Below, one piece after another: positions 52,296 through 63,123 of a stretch of DNA of 64,000 nucleotides. Position numbers and translations under genes: made by a program. Positions within the stretch are counted from its first letter, which is position 1. Each line of letters begins with the position of its first letter. The DNA comes from Streptomyces sp. NBC_01264 (GTDB taxonomy: Bacteria > Actinomycetota > Actinomycetes > Streptomycetales > Streptomycetaceae), in contig NZ_JAPEOX010000002.1 of assembly GCF_026340675.1 (NCBI RefSeq), positions 682,001-746,000 on the forward strand, given 5' to 3'. A model generated the notes under the pieces. The model did no database searches, was not told the origin of the DNA, and saw only the letters and a list, made by a program, of their open reading frames with translations.

Positions 52296-53306
52296 CGCCC
52301 GCCGAGGTCCTCGCCCCGGTGCCAGGAGCGAGGCCGGGTGTACGGTGCCGGCGCCGAAGCGGCGGCTGACCCGGTCGATGACCGGCTCCAGCGTGCGGGC
52401 GTTCTCGGTGAGCCGGTCGAAGGTCAGTTGCTCGGTGGCGCGGGCCGAGCCGGTCAGCTCGCCGACCCGGGCCGTCACCGCCCGCACGCGTGCCCGTTGC
52501 AGTCCGAGCGCGGAGAACATCCCGTACAGCGTCCGCTGGAGGGAAGGGGTGTGGGCGGTGGGCTCGGGCAGGGTGCGCGAGCGGGTGGTGGCCGACCGGT
52601 CGGCGTAGGTGACCTGCAGTTCGACCGTTCGGGCGACCTGTCCGGCGCTCCGGAGCCGGGCCCCGAGGTCCGTGGCCGCGCCGAGCAGCGCGCGGCGGAC
52701 CTCGGCCGGGTCGAGGACGTCCCGGTCGAAGCGCCGGGCACTGGTGATGGCGGCGGGGGGCCCGGCCGCGCTGACGGTGCGGCGGTCGATCCCCCGGGCC
52801 CGCTCGTGCAGGATGCGGCCGGTGGAAGCACCGGCGATCCGCTGCACCGTGGGCAGCGGGAGGACGGCCAGGTCACCGACCGTCTCGATCCCGTACCGGA
52901 GCAGCGAGCGCTCCAGGACGGACCCGACCCCGGGCAGCGCCCGCACGCGGCAGCCGTGCAGGAAGCGCTCCTGTTCGGCCGGGTCGTCGGGCAGTACCCG
53001 TACGGTGCCGGGCGGGGCGGCGTCGGCGGCGAGGGTGGCGAGGAGCCGGTTGGGGCCGATCCCGCCCGTGCTGACCAGCCCGTACCGGGCGGCGAGCCGG
53101 GTCTGGAGCCGGTCCGCGAGCTCGGTCGGGGACTGCCCGAAGTAGCGCGTGGCACCGGCCAGCTCCAGCAGTGCGCCGTCCGGGGGGAGCGCTTGCACGA
53201 CGGGGGTGATGTCGCCGAGCACCGTGAACAGTTCGCGGTAGGTCTCGAAGCCGGCGCGGTGGAAACGCAGGTGGACGATGGTCGCCCTGGTGGTGGTGAC
53301 GGTCAT
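52290..53306 (-). CDS. imuB: ImuB-like Y-family DNA polymerase homologue, stop codon lost
   Basis: About 340 residues of an ImuB/DinB-like protein: P-G-V-G-S-V-L helix-hairpin-helix near 125 and a little-finger domain ending R-R-F-G-A-G-T-V-H-P-A. The polymerase acidic triad is not evident, as in ImuB, an adaptor for DnaE2. Start ATG 53306 overlaps the dnaE2 stop (ATGA). After conserved sequence ends near 52310 the frame stays open, passes a TTA codon opposite the MFS stop, and runs antisense to 51009. I give the conserved end. Confidence 0.75.
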
Positions 53307-56300
53307 CCGGCGCTCCCCTGGCTGGCGTGCCACAGCCGCCCGGAACCGCTGCCGCGCCGCCCGCCGGAAGCCGGCCGGGCCGCCGGGCCGCCGCCGTCGG
53401 TGTCGCCGCCGCCATCGCCGTCGGAGTACGACGGGGGCTCGGGCTCGCCGGCGAGCAGCGTACGGACGGCGGCGGTCCCGCCGTCCCGGTGGGCGTCGGC
53501 GACGTCCTGAAGGTTCCAGGCGTGGGTGCCGATGACGGTGACGGACTTGCCGCGGCGGGAGACGGTGCCGCGCGCGAGGAGCAGGAAGTGGTGGAACAGC
53601 GGGTACGCGGCCTGCTCGTGGGTGTCGTCGAAGAAGGTGAGGTCGATCTGGCCGGCCGGACTGCCGTCGTCCAGCGAGACGAAGATGGTGCGCCGTCCGG
53701 AGCGCATGGGCGGCGTCTGGATGGCGACCTTCGCCCCGGCGACCAGCACGGTCTCACCGGCCGGCCGGCCGCCCAGCTGGTGGGAGGGGGTGACGCCGAG
53801 CTCGGCCAGCAGCGGGTGCAGCGGTTCCATCAGGTGCCGGGAGGCATCCATGCCGATGACCTCCAGCTCGGCGTCCAGTTCCTCGCTCGGCGTCATCACC
53901 GGCAGACCGCTCGGCCCGGGGTACGAGCCCGCGGCGCCCGGGGGGAGGGTGAGCTGACCGGCTCCCGTGGAAGTCCGCTGGTGGCGGTGGAGTTCCTCGA
54001 TCTGCAGGAGCAGGTCACGGCGGCCGGTTCCGGGGGCGAGGGTGGCGAGGGCTCCGGTCCGCGCCAGGCGGTCGGCCACCGGGTGGGAGGGCCGGGCCCG
54101 GGCCCAGAAGTCGGCGAGGTCCGTGTACGGACGGCCCGCTTCGATCCGGGCCGCCTGCTCGTCGGTGATGCCGCGGACGTCGGCCAGCGAGACCCGCAGG
54201 CCCAGCCTGCCGTCCGGGAGCCGCTCGGTGCGGTAACCGGTGGCGGAGTGCTGGACGTCCAGCGGGAGGATCGGGACGCCGCGGCGCCGGGCGTCGGACA
54301 GCACCAGTCGCTTCGGGTACATGCCCGGGTCGTGCTCCAGCAGCCCGGCGTAGAACGGCGCCGCGTAGTGCGCCTTCAGCCAGGCCGACTGCAGGGTGGG
54401 CAGCGCGAAGGCCGTCGCGTGCGCCTTCGCGAAGCCGTAGGCCCCCATGTTCTCCAGCATCCGCCACACCGCGTCGATCACCGCCGGCCGGTAGCCGGCC
54501 GCGGTGGCGCTCTGCTCGTACCAGGTCTTGAGCTTCGGCAGGCGCTCCGGCTGGGCCAGGGCGCGCCGGGCCTCCTCGCCCATGGCCAGGTCGCTCCGGG
54601 TCATGGTGGCGAACAGGCCCGCCACCTGCTCGTTGTAGATGACCACCCCGTAGGTGGAGCTCAGCCACCGCTCCAGGTCCCGGTGGGGATAGGTGACGGG
54701 CTTCTTGCCGTGCCGGCCGAGGAGGAACGGGCGGATCATGTCCGCCTGGACCGGGCCCGGGCGGAACAACGAGATCTCGGCGACCAGATCGGCGAAGGTC
54801 TCCGGCTGGAGCCGGCCGAGGAGGTCTTTCTGGCCGGGGGACTCCAGCTGGAAGACGCCCAGGGACTCGCCTTCGCGCAGCAGCTCGTAGGCGGCCGGGT
54901 CATCCAGCGGCACCTGAGTGCGGTCGTCCAGGTCGATCCGCTCGCCGGTGGTGCGTTCGATCTCGCGGACCGCGTACGCCATGGAGCTCTGCATCCGGAC
55001 GCCCAGGACGTCGAGCTTGAGCAGGCCGAGGCCGTCCTTCTCGACGTCCTCCTTGTCGAAGACGGTGGCGGGGAAGCCTTCGGTGGCCGTCGGGACGACG
55101 GGAGTGCGCCCCAGGAGGGTGGCGTCGGAGAGGATGACGCCGCAGGGGTGCATCGCGGTGCCGCGCGGGAGCGCGTCGAGGCCTTCGACGAGGTCCCACA
55201 GCCGCCCGTACCGGTCGGCATGGGCGGCGACCTGCCGCAGTTCCGGGAGTTCGCGCAGTGCGGTGCGGGCCGAGCGGGCGGCGATGTGCGGGAACGCCTT
55301 GGCCAGGCGTCCGACCTCGTCCGGGGGCAGGCCGAGGGCCAGGCCGGCGTCGCGGATCGCCCACCGCACCCGGTAGGTCTCCGGCATGCTGAGGGTGCAG
55401 ACCCGCTCGGTGCCGAACCGGTCCATGATCCGGCGGTACACGTCCAGGCGCCGGGCGGACTCCACGTCGATGTCGATGTCCGGCAGCGTGCCGCGGCGCA
55501 GGTTGACGAACCGCTCCATGAGCAGCCCGTGTTCCAGCGGGTTGGCGAAGGAGATCCCGAGCAGGTGCACCACCAGCGATCCGGCGCCGGAGCCCCGGGC
55601 CTGCACCCGGACCCCCATCTCCCGGATGTCGTCGACGACTTGGGCGACGGTGAGGGCGTACGAGGGCCAGCCGAGCGTGTTCAGCACCCGGAGCTCCTCT
55701 TCCAGCCGGGTCCGCATGGTGGCGGAGCGGTCGTAGCCGTGGCGGATCATCGCCGCCTCGCACCGCTCGCGCAGGGTCCGGGCGGAGGTGCCGGGGGCCA
55801 GGCCGATGACGTGTTCCTCGGGGAAGTGGACGCGGCCGATCCCGAGGTCGGCGTACGGGTCGAGGCGGCACTCGGACGCGGTGCGGGTGGTGGTGGCCAG
55901 CAGGTGTACGGCCCCGCCGTTCTCCTGTCCGGCGGCCCGGGCCACTTCCTCGGCGAGCTCGCCCATCTCGGCGGCGCCCTTCAGCCACCGCTCGCCGTTG
56001 CAGGTGCGGCCGGGCTGGATGGGTGTGAGCAGCCGGGCCGAGTCCAGTACGTCGGCGACCGGCGCCTGCTCCGGGGTCGCGTAGCGGACCGCGTTGGTCA
56101 GGACCGCGAGCAGGTCGAGGTCGGCGGCCAGTCCGACGGTACGGGCGGCCAGCCGCAGCGAGCCCGGTCCCGTGCCGGTGCGGCGGTGGTGCACGGCCTC
56201 CAGCCGGAGGTGCTGCCCGAACGCCTCCCGCCACGGCGCGAGCAGCTCGGCCGCCCGGTCGAGGCGGCCGTCGGCGAGTGCCCGTACCGGCTCGGACGCC

Positions 56301-56761
56301 GGGCCCAGCAGGACGGTCAGCCCCTCGGCGTGCCGCTGGATCTCCGGCCAGGGGACGATCGGCTGTCCGCCGCCGGCCCGCTGCCGGGCGGCCCAGCCGG
56401 CGGTGATCAGCGCGCACAGATTGGCCCAGCCGGTGGCATCGCGGGCCAGCAGGGTGACCCGCGGCGCGGAGTCGGCGACGAAGGCACCGCCCCGGACCGG
56501 AGTACGGCCCTTCGAGGGCGCCGCGCCGCCCGGACCGGGGGCCGGACCGAGGGCCGGGACCGCGAGGTCCGCACCGAACAGCGGCCGGATCCCGGCCTTC
56601 GCGCAGACCTGCGCGAACCGGACCGCCCCGGCCACCGTGTCCCTGTCGGTCAGCGCCAGCTCCCGCAGCCCCTGCTCGGCCGCCCGCTCGACCAGCCGCC
56701 CGGGCAGCGCCGCACCGTAGCGCACGGAGTAGCCGGAGGCGACATGCAGATGCGCGAACAC
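53303..56761 (-). CDS. dnaE2: Error-prone DNA polymerase III alpha subunit
   Basis: A 1152-residue C-family polymerase: N-terminal PHP domain (H-L-H-V-A-S-G-Y), palm with P-D-I-D-I-D-V (catalytic aspartates), A-K-A-H-A-T-A-F thumb region and a C-terminal OB fold. Lacks the long tau-binding tail of replicative DnaE1. It performs SOS mutagenic translesion synthesis with ImuB. Start GTG 56761 has GGAGGTGG upstream; a LexA-like box lies in the promoter. imuA is not adjacent. Confidence 0.93.
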   Translation of the reverse strand: MFAHLHVASGYSVRYGAALPGRLVERAAEQGLRELALTDRDTVAGAVRFAQVCAKAGIRPLFGADLAVPALGPAPGPGGAAPSKGRTPVRGGAFVADSAPRVTLLARDATGWANLCALITAGWAARQRAGGGQPIVPWPEIQRHAEGLTVLLGPASEPVRALADGRLDRAAELLAPWREAFGQHLRLEAVHHRRTGTGPGSLRLAARTVGLAADLDLLAVLTNAVRYATPEQAPVADVLDSARLLTPIQPGRTCNGERWLKGAAEMGELAEEVARAAGQENGGAVHLLATTTRTASECRLDPYADLGIGRVHFPEEHVIGLAPGTSARTLRERCEAAMIRHGYDRSATMRTRLEEELRVLNTLGWPSYALTVAQVVDDIREMGVRVQARGSGAGSLVVHLLGISFANPLEHGLLMERFVNLRRGTLPDIDIDVESARRLDVYRRIMDRFGTERVCTLSMPETYRVRWAIRDAGLALGLPPDEVGRLAKAFPHIAARSARTALRELPELRQVAAHADRYGRLWDLVEGLDALPRGTAMHPCGVILSDATLLGRTPVVPTATEGFPATVFDKEDVEKDGLGLLKLDVLGVRMQSSMAYAVREIERTTGERIDLDDRTQVPLDDPAAYELLREGESLGVFQLESPGQKDLLGRLQPETFADLVAEISLFRPGPVQADMIRPFLLGRHGKKPVTYPHRDLERWLSSTYGVVIYNEQVAGLFATMTRSDLAMGEEARRALAQPERLPKLKTWYEQSATAAGYRPAVIDAVWRMLENMGAYGFAKAHATAFALPTLQSAWLKAHYAAPFYAGLLEHDPGMYPKRLVLSDARRRGVPILPLDVQHSATGYRTERLPDGRLGLRVSLADVRGITDEQAARIEAGRPYTDLADFWARARPSHPVADRLARTGALATLAPGTGRRDLLLQIEELHRHQRTSTGAGQLTLPPGAAGSYPGPSGLPVMTPSEELDAELEVIGMDASRHLMEPLHPLLAELGVTPSHQLGGRPAGETVLVAGAKVAIQTPPMRSGRRTIFVSLDDGSPAGQIDLTFFDDTHEQAAYPLFHHFLLLARGTVSRRGKSVTVIGTHAWNLQDVADAHRDGGTAAVRTLLAGEPEPPSYSDGDGGGDTDGGGPAARPASGGRRGSGSGRLWHASQGSAG

Positions 56762-56842
56762 CGCACCACCACCTCCAGCTCCCGGTCAGCCCCCCGATCG
56801 TCGACACCCGACTCCCCGTCCGGTCCCTCCAGCGTAGACCGT

Positions 56843-56872
56843 ATTCGATAGTCTGTTCGACACGCACGTCAA
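56843..56872 (-). promoter_or_regulatory. SOS promoter with LexA-like box upstream of dnaE2
   Basis: TTGACG (56867-56872) and TCGAAT (56843-56848) are 18 bases apart on the minus strand. Between and over them lies TCGAACAGACTATCGA (56845-56860), close to the actinobacterial LexA site TCGAAC-N4-GTTCGA with two mismatches in one half. Confidence 0.6.
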
Positions 56873-56974
56873 GGCATTACGCCAGGTGGAGCAGGCACTA
56901 CGGACCGTTCCCGCCCGTTCCGCTTTCCCGCCGCCGGCGAGGGCAGGCGTGAGGACGTACGGCAGAATCCGGAT

Positions 56975-57472
56975 GTGACGTCCGTGGGGGTACTGGCCGA
57001 GCTGGAAGCCGGCATGGCAGAGCTGTCGACGCCGATGCGGGTGTACGTGGCGGCCGGACGGTTCACCGAGCCGGACCCCGACCTGCCGGAGCTGGCGGCC
57101 CGGATCCGCGCGCTGCTCGCCGGGGTCGCGGTGGACGAGGCCTGGCGGCGCTTCCTGCCCGGGTACGTCCCGCCGTCCCTCCCCGAGATCTGCGCCGCGT
57201 TGGAGCCGGTCGAAACGGACGGGGCCGCCGCGTTCCTGGCCGGGGTCGCGGCCGTCGACCTGGTCTGGCCGGATCACCTGCACCGGCCCGTCGAGGCAGC
57301 CGAGCGCGCGGCGGACCGGGTGGTGTCCCTGCTCGGGCCGGATGCCAGTTGGTGGACCAACCACGACACCGCGTGTGGCGCCGTGAACGGACTCACCCCA
57401 CTGTTCGACAGCCTGCTCGCAGGAATGGACGGTGAGCACTTCGCACTGGCCCTGCAGATCGCCGACGACTGA
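56975..57472 (+). CDS. Hypothetical protein
   Basis: A 165-residue acidic soluble protein from GTG 56975, with a central W-R-R-F-L-P-G-Y-V-P-P and a late W-W-T-N-H-D-T. No signal or membrane segment. It has no ribosome site. Divergent from dnaE2. I do not recognise the family. Confidence 0.6.
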   Translation: MTSVGVLAELEAGMAELSTPMRVYVAAGRFTEPDPDLPELAARIRALLAGVAVDEAWRRFLPGYVPPSLPEICAALEPVETDGAAAFLAGVAAVDLVWPDHLHRPVEAAERAADRVVSLLGPDASWWTNHDTACGAVNGLTPLFDSLLAGMDGEHFALALQIADD

Positions 57473-57530
57473 ACGTGCCGGCGCGAGGACGTGTGGGAAA
57501 GCATGTGCGGCTCGTGCGTGGAATCCGGCC

Positions 57531-58067
57531 ATGTCGATCACGCCTTCCATACCCATCCTCCACGGCAGGAAGGGAACGGATCTCCGTGTCTTCGGGCAGG
57601 AGTTGATCCTGCGTCGGGCGACCCGGCAGGAGCATCACATCCCCTTCCCGGCGATCGCGCGCGTCCACTTCACCGTCCTCTCCGGCGGGGTCGGCTTCAC
57701 GTTCACGATCGCGGCCTGGCTGCTCGCACCGGAGGGCCTCAGGCCCTGGCGCCTGCCCCGGCACGGCATCACGGTGACGGCCGAATACGCCCACGACTCC
57801 GCGCAGCCGTGGCTCTACCTGTACTCGGACCTGGACGGGAACGTCTGGAGGTACCTCGACTCGAGCGGGCTCCCCGCTCTCGAGGTCAGCTACGACCCGC
57901 GTGACCCCGCCAAGGCCGTCCGCGCCGACGGTACGGGTCGTTGGATACCCGGGATCCTCCCCCTGTCCGCGGGCATCGTCGGCCTGCTCCTGCTGGTCGC
58001 GTTCCTCGCCACTCCGTTCATGGATCTCGGCACCACGGGCGAGGAGTACAGGAACCAGTACCGGTAG
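57531..58067 (+). CDS. Hypothetical membrane protein
   Basis: A 178-residue protein: a soluble first part with a short hydrophobic stretch near 55-70, a W-L-Y-L-Y-S-D-L-D-G-N-V-W-R-Y segment and a clear membrane span near 142-165, followed by a short charged tail. Start ATG 57531 is chosen for the compact N-terminus; the ribosome site is weak. Function unknown. Confidence 0.6.
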   Translation: MSITPSIPILHGRKGTDLRVFGQELILRRATRQEHHIPFPAIARVHFTVLSGGVGFTFTIAAWLLAPEGLRPWRLPRHGITVTAEYAHDSAQPWLYLYSDLDGNVWRYLDSSGLPALEVSYDPRDPAKAVRADGTGRWIPGILPLSAGIVGLLLLVAFLATPFMDLGTTGEEYRNQYR

Positions 58068-58106
58068 CGGCCGCACAGGGGTGCGGCCGCCGGTCGTCGG
58101 GCGCGC

Positions 58107-59747
<1,641 letters not shown>

Positions 59748-59749
59748 TC

Positions 59750-60319
59750 ATGGACCGCATGAGTGATCAAAACGAGCGATGGACCCAGTCGACCGTCTAC
59801 CCCGATATGTGGGCGGACCCGGACAACGATCCCCGCAACAGCGGAGGCAGCAGTGCGGAGGGTGAACTCGCGACGCTGCGCGACTTCCTCTCGGACTACC
59901 GCCTGACCCTGCGGATGAAGTGCGAGGGCCTGGATCCGGAGCAGCTCGCCCGCCGGTCGGTCCCCCCGTCGACGATGTCGTTGCTCGGTCTGCTGCGCCA
60001 CCTCGCCGAGGTGGAACGGGACTGGCAGAACTGGATCACCGAGGGCGAGCCGCTGCCGAATCTGTACGACGAGCGCGACGGGGACTTCGACGGAGCCGTC
60101 GCCGAGCAGGCCGTGGTCGACGGCGCGTACGCCGATCTGGAGCGCGAGCAGGACGCGACCGACGCCGCGCTGGCGAAGTATCCGGATCTGGGCGAGCGGA
60201 TCGGGAAGGACCGGATCTCGGTGCGGGAGCTGATGGTGCACCGGATCGAGGAGTACGCGCGCCACTGCGGGCACGCCGACCTGTTGCGCGAGTGCGTCGA
60301 CGGGAGGGTCGGCCAGTGA
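59750..60319 (+). CDS. DinB-fold protein (mycothiol transferase-like, DUF664 type)
   Basis: A 189-residue four-helix-bundle protein. Motif residues H-L-A-E-V-E-R-D-W near 85, and H-R-I-E-E-Y-A-R-H-C-G-H-A-D near 165, supply the three metal-binding histidines of the DinB superfamily. Actinobacterial members include mycothiol-dependent detoxification enzymes. ATG 59750 or 59759 can start it; neither has a ribosome site. Divergent from rox around the RAE, so a role in rifamycin response is possible. Confidence 0.85.
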   Translation: MDRMSDQNERWTQSTVYPDMWADPDNDPRNSGGSSAEGELATLRDFLSDYRLTLRMKCEGLDPEQLARRSVPPSTMSLLGLLRHLAEVERDWQNWITEGEPLPNLYDERDGDFDGAVAEQAVVDGAYADLEREQDATDAALAKYPDLGERIGKDRISVRELMVHRIEEYARHCGHADLLRECVDGRVGQ

Positions 60320-60389
60320 TCCAAGACCGCCCGGTCGGGAGCGGCCCGGTCCCGGGCGGGCCCCGGGTGGCTGGATAGGCTTTCGCACC

Positions 60390-60697
60390 ATGAGCGTCAT
60401 GGGGCTGTGGAGACGAGCGCGCCGGGGCGACAGCCCCTCCGCGGTCGCCGTCGGTGCGGTGAACCTGCCGCTGAGCTGCGCGCTGGTTTCGATGGGGATC
60501 GGCGGACCCTTCTTCGAGGCCACGACGCGGGCGCAGGAAACCTCGGCGCAGGAGCTCGCGCTCCGCGTCTTCGGCTGCTGGCTCGCGGGCGGGCTGGTGC
60601 TGTTCCTCGCCCTGGGGATGACCCGGACGCGATGGTCCACCTGCTCACCCTGTTCCTTCCGCCCGCCGTGCTGATCCTGGTCCTCCTGGCCCTCTGA
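60390..60697 (+). pseudogene. Small membrane protein with a frameshift
   Basis: From ATG 60390 the frame encodes two membrane spans (about 22-40 and 63-78) to L-V-L-F-L-A-L-G. It then turns into Cys/Pro/Ser-rich sequence and stops at 60674. In the next frame the sequence continues as D-A-M-V-H-L-L-T-L-F-L-P-P-A-V-L-I-L, a good third span ending at 60697. A one-base change near 60618-60622 (a GGGG run) restores one protein of about 100 residues. Confidence 0.6.
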
Positions 60698-60801
60698 GGG
60701 GACGGCGGAAGGGACCCGGGGGCAAAAGGGCCGCCTACGGGTACGGGCCCACCCCGTGTGACCATGGCTTCCGTCGTACATCAGCACCTCATGGGGGGAC
60801 C

Positions 60802-61533
60802 ATGCGCACCCGTACCACCACCGCCTCGACCGGTCTCGCCGCCATGCTCGCGGCGGCCCTCGTTCTGTCCGGCTGCTCGGCGCCGTCCGAGGGGAATACG
60901 GCCGGAAAGGGTGCGGGTGCGGGGGCCGGCGCCTCGGCGGCAGCGCCCCCCGCCGCGGTGCCGGGTAGCGGCGGGTACGAAGGGCCGCGACCACAGGACC
61001 AGAACCTGCTGGCCTGGACCGGGGATCCGAACGACGCGGGGCACGTCACCGCCCAGTCCGCGGCCGGGGTCGGCGGGCGGGTCACCCTGGTCCGGATGGT
61101 GCTGCGCGAGCAGCTCACCTGGTCCAACATCTGGCTGGGGCTGGCCGGCATCGACCCGAACGCCCGACTGGCCAACTGCTACCTCGGTGTGTACGACGCC
61201 CGGGGCACCCTGGTCGGGTCCACCGCCGACATCTCCCCGCAGCTGATGACCGACGCGATAGCCAAGCCCTTCCCCCTCGCCAAGCCCTTCACCGCCGCCC
61301 CCGGCACCTATTTCGTCGCCCTGCTCCTCAACGGCGACTGGGCCACGAACGCCCTCACCCTCAAGGCCACGGGCGCCGGGATCTCGGTGAACGCGGGTCT
61401 GAACCCGCCGAGTCTGCGCTACAGCACCGTCCTGACCGGTCAGAGCTCGCTCCCGGTCACCGTGAACCTCGCCGAGCAGTCCACCAGCACGATCAACACC
61501 GGCTGGGCCAGCCAGTGGTACGCGATCTCCTGA
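60802..61533 (+). CDS. Lipoprotein of unknown function
   Basis: A 243-residue lipoprotein: lipobox L-S-G-C gives Cys25, followed by an Ala/Gly linker and a beta-rich domain (about 65-240) with one Cys (N-C-Y-L-G-V-Y-D). The pattern resembles phage-tail-fibre-like or carbohydrate-binding beta-sandwich domains, but I cannot name the family. GGGGGG precedes the ATG. Confidence 0.75.
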   Translation: MRTRTTTASTGLAAMLAAALVLSGCSAPSEGNTAGKGAGAGAGASAAAPPAAVPGSGGYEGPRPQDQNLLAWTGDPNDAGHVTAQSAAGVGGRVTLVRMVLREQLTWSNIWLGLAGIDPNARLANCYLGVYDARGTLVGSTADISPQLMTDAIAKPFPLAKPFTAAPGTYFVALLLNGDWATNALTLKATGAGISVNAGLNPPSLRYSTVLTGQSSLPVTVNLAEQSTSTINTGWASQWYAIS

Positions 61534-61576
61534 CCGCTCCTGCCGAAGGCCGATTCTCCTGCGGCGAATGACTGGT

Positions 61577-61601
61577 AGGAAAGTTTCCTGTTTGCTAGCA
61601 T
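61577..61601 (+). promoter_or_regulatory. Palindromic operator and -10 box upstream of the metallophosphoesterase
   Basis: AGGAAAGTTTCCT (61577-61589) is a palindrome around one base, seven bases upstream of TAGCAT (61596-61601). It would sit in the promoter spacer. Similar AGGAAA/TTTCCT sites precede many secreted-enzyme genes in Streptomyces and are thought to bind ROK-type regulators; that link is from memory. About 170 bases of leader follow, with a CCTGCCCGCACCCGGGCAGG hairpin near 61700. Confidence 0.5.
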
Positions 61602-61773
61602 CCCGCTTCGGCGGCTCGGCGCGGTGCCCGCATCCGTGGGCATGACGCGCTCAGCGAGAGCTCTGACCCGGCCGCTGTGACCACGCACGCACGTCCCTGC
61701 CCGCACCCGGGCAGGGGTGCGGGGTCTCGTACCGGTGCCAGCTCTCGCCACCCACCAGGCCAGGGAGTCAGGA

Positions 61774-63123
61774 ATGCACCTGAGCACCCCCAGCACACCT
61801 CATGTTCACACATCACGCCGCACGATAGGTGTGGTCATCACCGCCGTGCTCCTGCTCGTAGGCGGCCTGTTGCTCGCCTACCCCGAACGGGCCGGCGCCG
61901 CCGCAGACCCCCTCATCTCGCGCGGCAAGACCGCCACGGCTTCCTCCGTGGAGAGTTCGGACTTCGGTCCGCAGAACGCCTTCGACGGCAGCTCCACCAC
62001 CCGGTGGGCCAGCGCCGAGGGCAAGGACCCGCAGTGGATCCGTGTCGACCTCGGCGCGAACGCGGACGTCACGCGGGTGGCGCTGCGTTGGGAGGCCGCG
62101 TACGCCAAGACGTACCGGGTGGAGATCTCCGCCGACGGTGCCACCTGGACCCGGCTCGCCAACGAGACGGCCGGGAACGGCGGTACCGACGACTGGACCG
62201 GCCTGTCCGGCAAGGGCCGTTACCTGCGCGTGTACGGAACCGCCCGCGGCACCACCTACGGGTACTCCCTGTACGAGGTCGAGGTGTACGGCACCCTCGA
62301 CGGGGGGACTCCCCCGCCGACCGGCGCCTTCACGGTGGTCGCCGCCGGTGACATCGCGGCCCAGTGCACCGCTTCGGACAGCTCCTGCGCCCACCCCAAG
62401 ACCGCCGCGCAGGCCCAGAAGATCAACCCGAAGTTCTATCTGACGATGGGTGACAACCAGTACGACGACGCCCGGCTCGTCGACTACAAGGCCTACTACG
62501 ACAAGTCGTGGGGCGCGTTCAAGGACAAGACCCGCCCCGTACCCGGCAACCACGAGACCTACGACCCCGCCGGCCCGCTCGCCGGCTACAAGGCCTACTT
62601 CGGGGCCGTCGCCTACCCCCAGGGCAAGAGCTACTACAGCTTCAACGAGGGCAACTGGCACTTCATCGCCCTCGACTCCAACTCCTTCGACCAGAAGGCC
62701 CAGATCGACTGGCTCAAGGCCGACCTCGCCGCGAACACCAAGGGCTGCATCGCCGCTTATTGGCACCACCCGCTGTACTCCTCCGGCGGCCACGGCAACG
62801 ACCCGGTGAGCAAGCCCGTCTGGAACATCCTGTACGGCGCCAAGGCCGACCTCGTACTGGGCGGGCACGACCACCACTACGAGCGGTTCGCCCCGCAGGA
62901 CCCGAACGGGAAGGCCACCGCCGACGGGATCACCGAGATCGTCGGTGGCATGGGCGGCGCCGACCCCTATGACATCGAGGACGTCCAGCCCAACAGCCAG
63001 AAGCGGATCAGCGGCACCTACGGGGTCCTGAAGCTGGACTTCACCGATGCCGGCTACAGCTGGAGCTACGTCGCCACCGACGGGACGACGAAGGACACCA
63101 GCCCGAAGTACACCTGTCACTGA
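61774..63123 (+). CDS. Secreted metallophosphoesterase with F5/8 type C (discoidin) domain
   Basis: A 449-residue exported protein: membrane-type signal (about 14-45), discoidin/CBM32 domain (about 45-185, D-F-G-P-Q-N-A-F-D-G to V-Y-G), then a calcineurin-like phosphoesterase with G-D-I-A, G-D-N-Q-Y, G-N-H-E, W-H-H-P and G-H-D-H-H-Y-E-R metal motifs. Likely a phosphatase anchored to carbohydrate. The start is ATG 61774 after GGGAG. Its stop overlaps the next start (TGATG). Confidence 0.88.
   Translation: MHLSTPSTPHVHTSRRTIGVVITAVLLLVGGLLLAYPERAGAAADPLISRGKTATASSVESSDFGPQNAFDGSSTTRWASAEGKDPQWIRVDLGANADVTRVALRWEAAYAKTYRVEISADGATWTRLANETAGNGGTDDWTGLSGKGRYLRVYGTARGTTYGYSLYEVEVYGTLDGGTPPPTGAFTVVAAGDIAAQCTASDSSCAHPKTAAQAQKINPKFYLTMGDNQYDDARLVDYKAYYDKSWGAFKDKTRPVPGNHETYDPAGPLAGYKAYFGAVAYPQGKSYYSFNEGNWHFIALDSNSFDQKAQIDWLKADLAANTKGCIAAYWHHPLYSSGGHGNDPVSKPVWNILYGAKADLVLGGHDHHYERFAPQDPNGKATADGITEIVGGMGGADPYDIEDVQPNSQKRISGTYGVLKLDFTDAGYSWSYVATDGTTKDTSPKYTCH

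Noticed and set aside
53327..56851. A 1174-codon plus-strand frame opposite dnaE2
   Set aside because: Antisense of a well-recognised polymerase; residue pattern is the usual mirror of high third-position GC.
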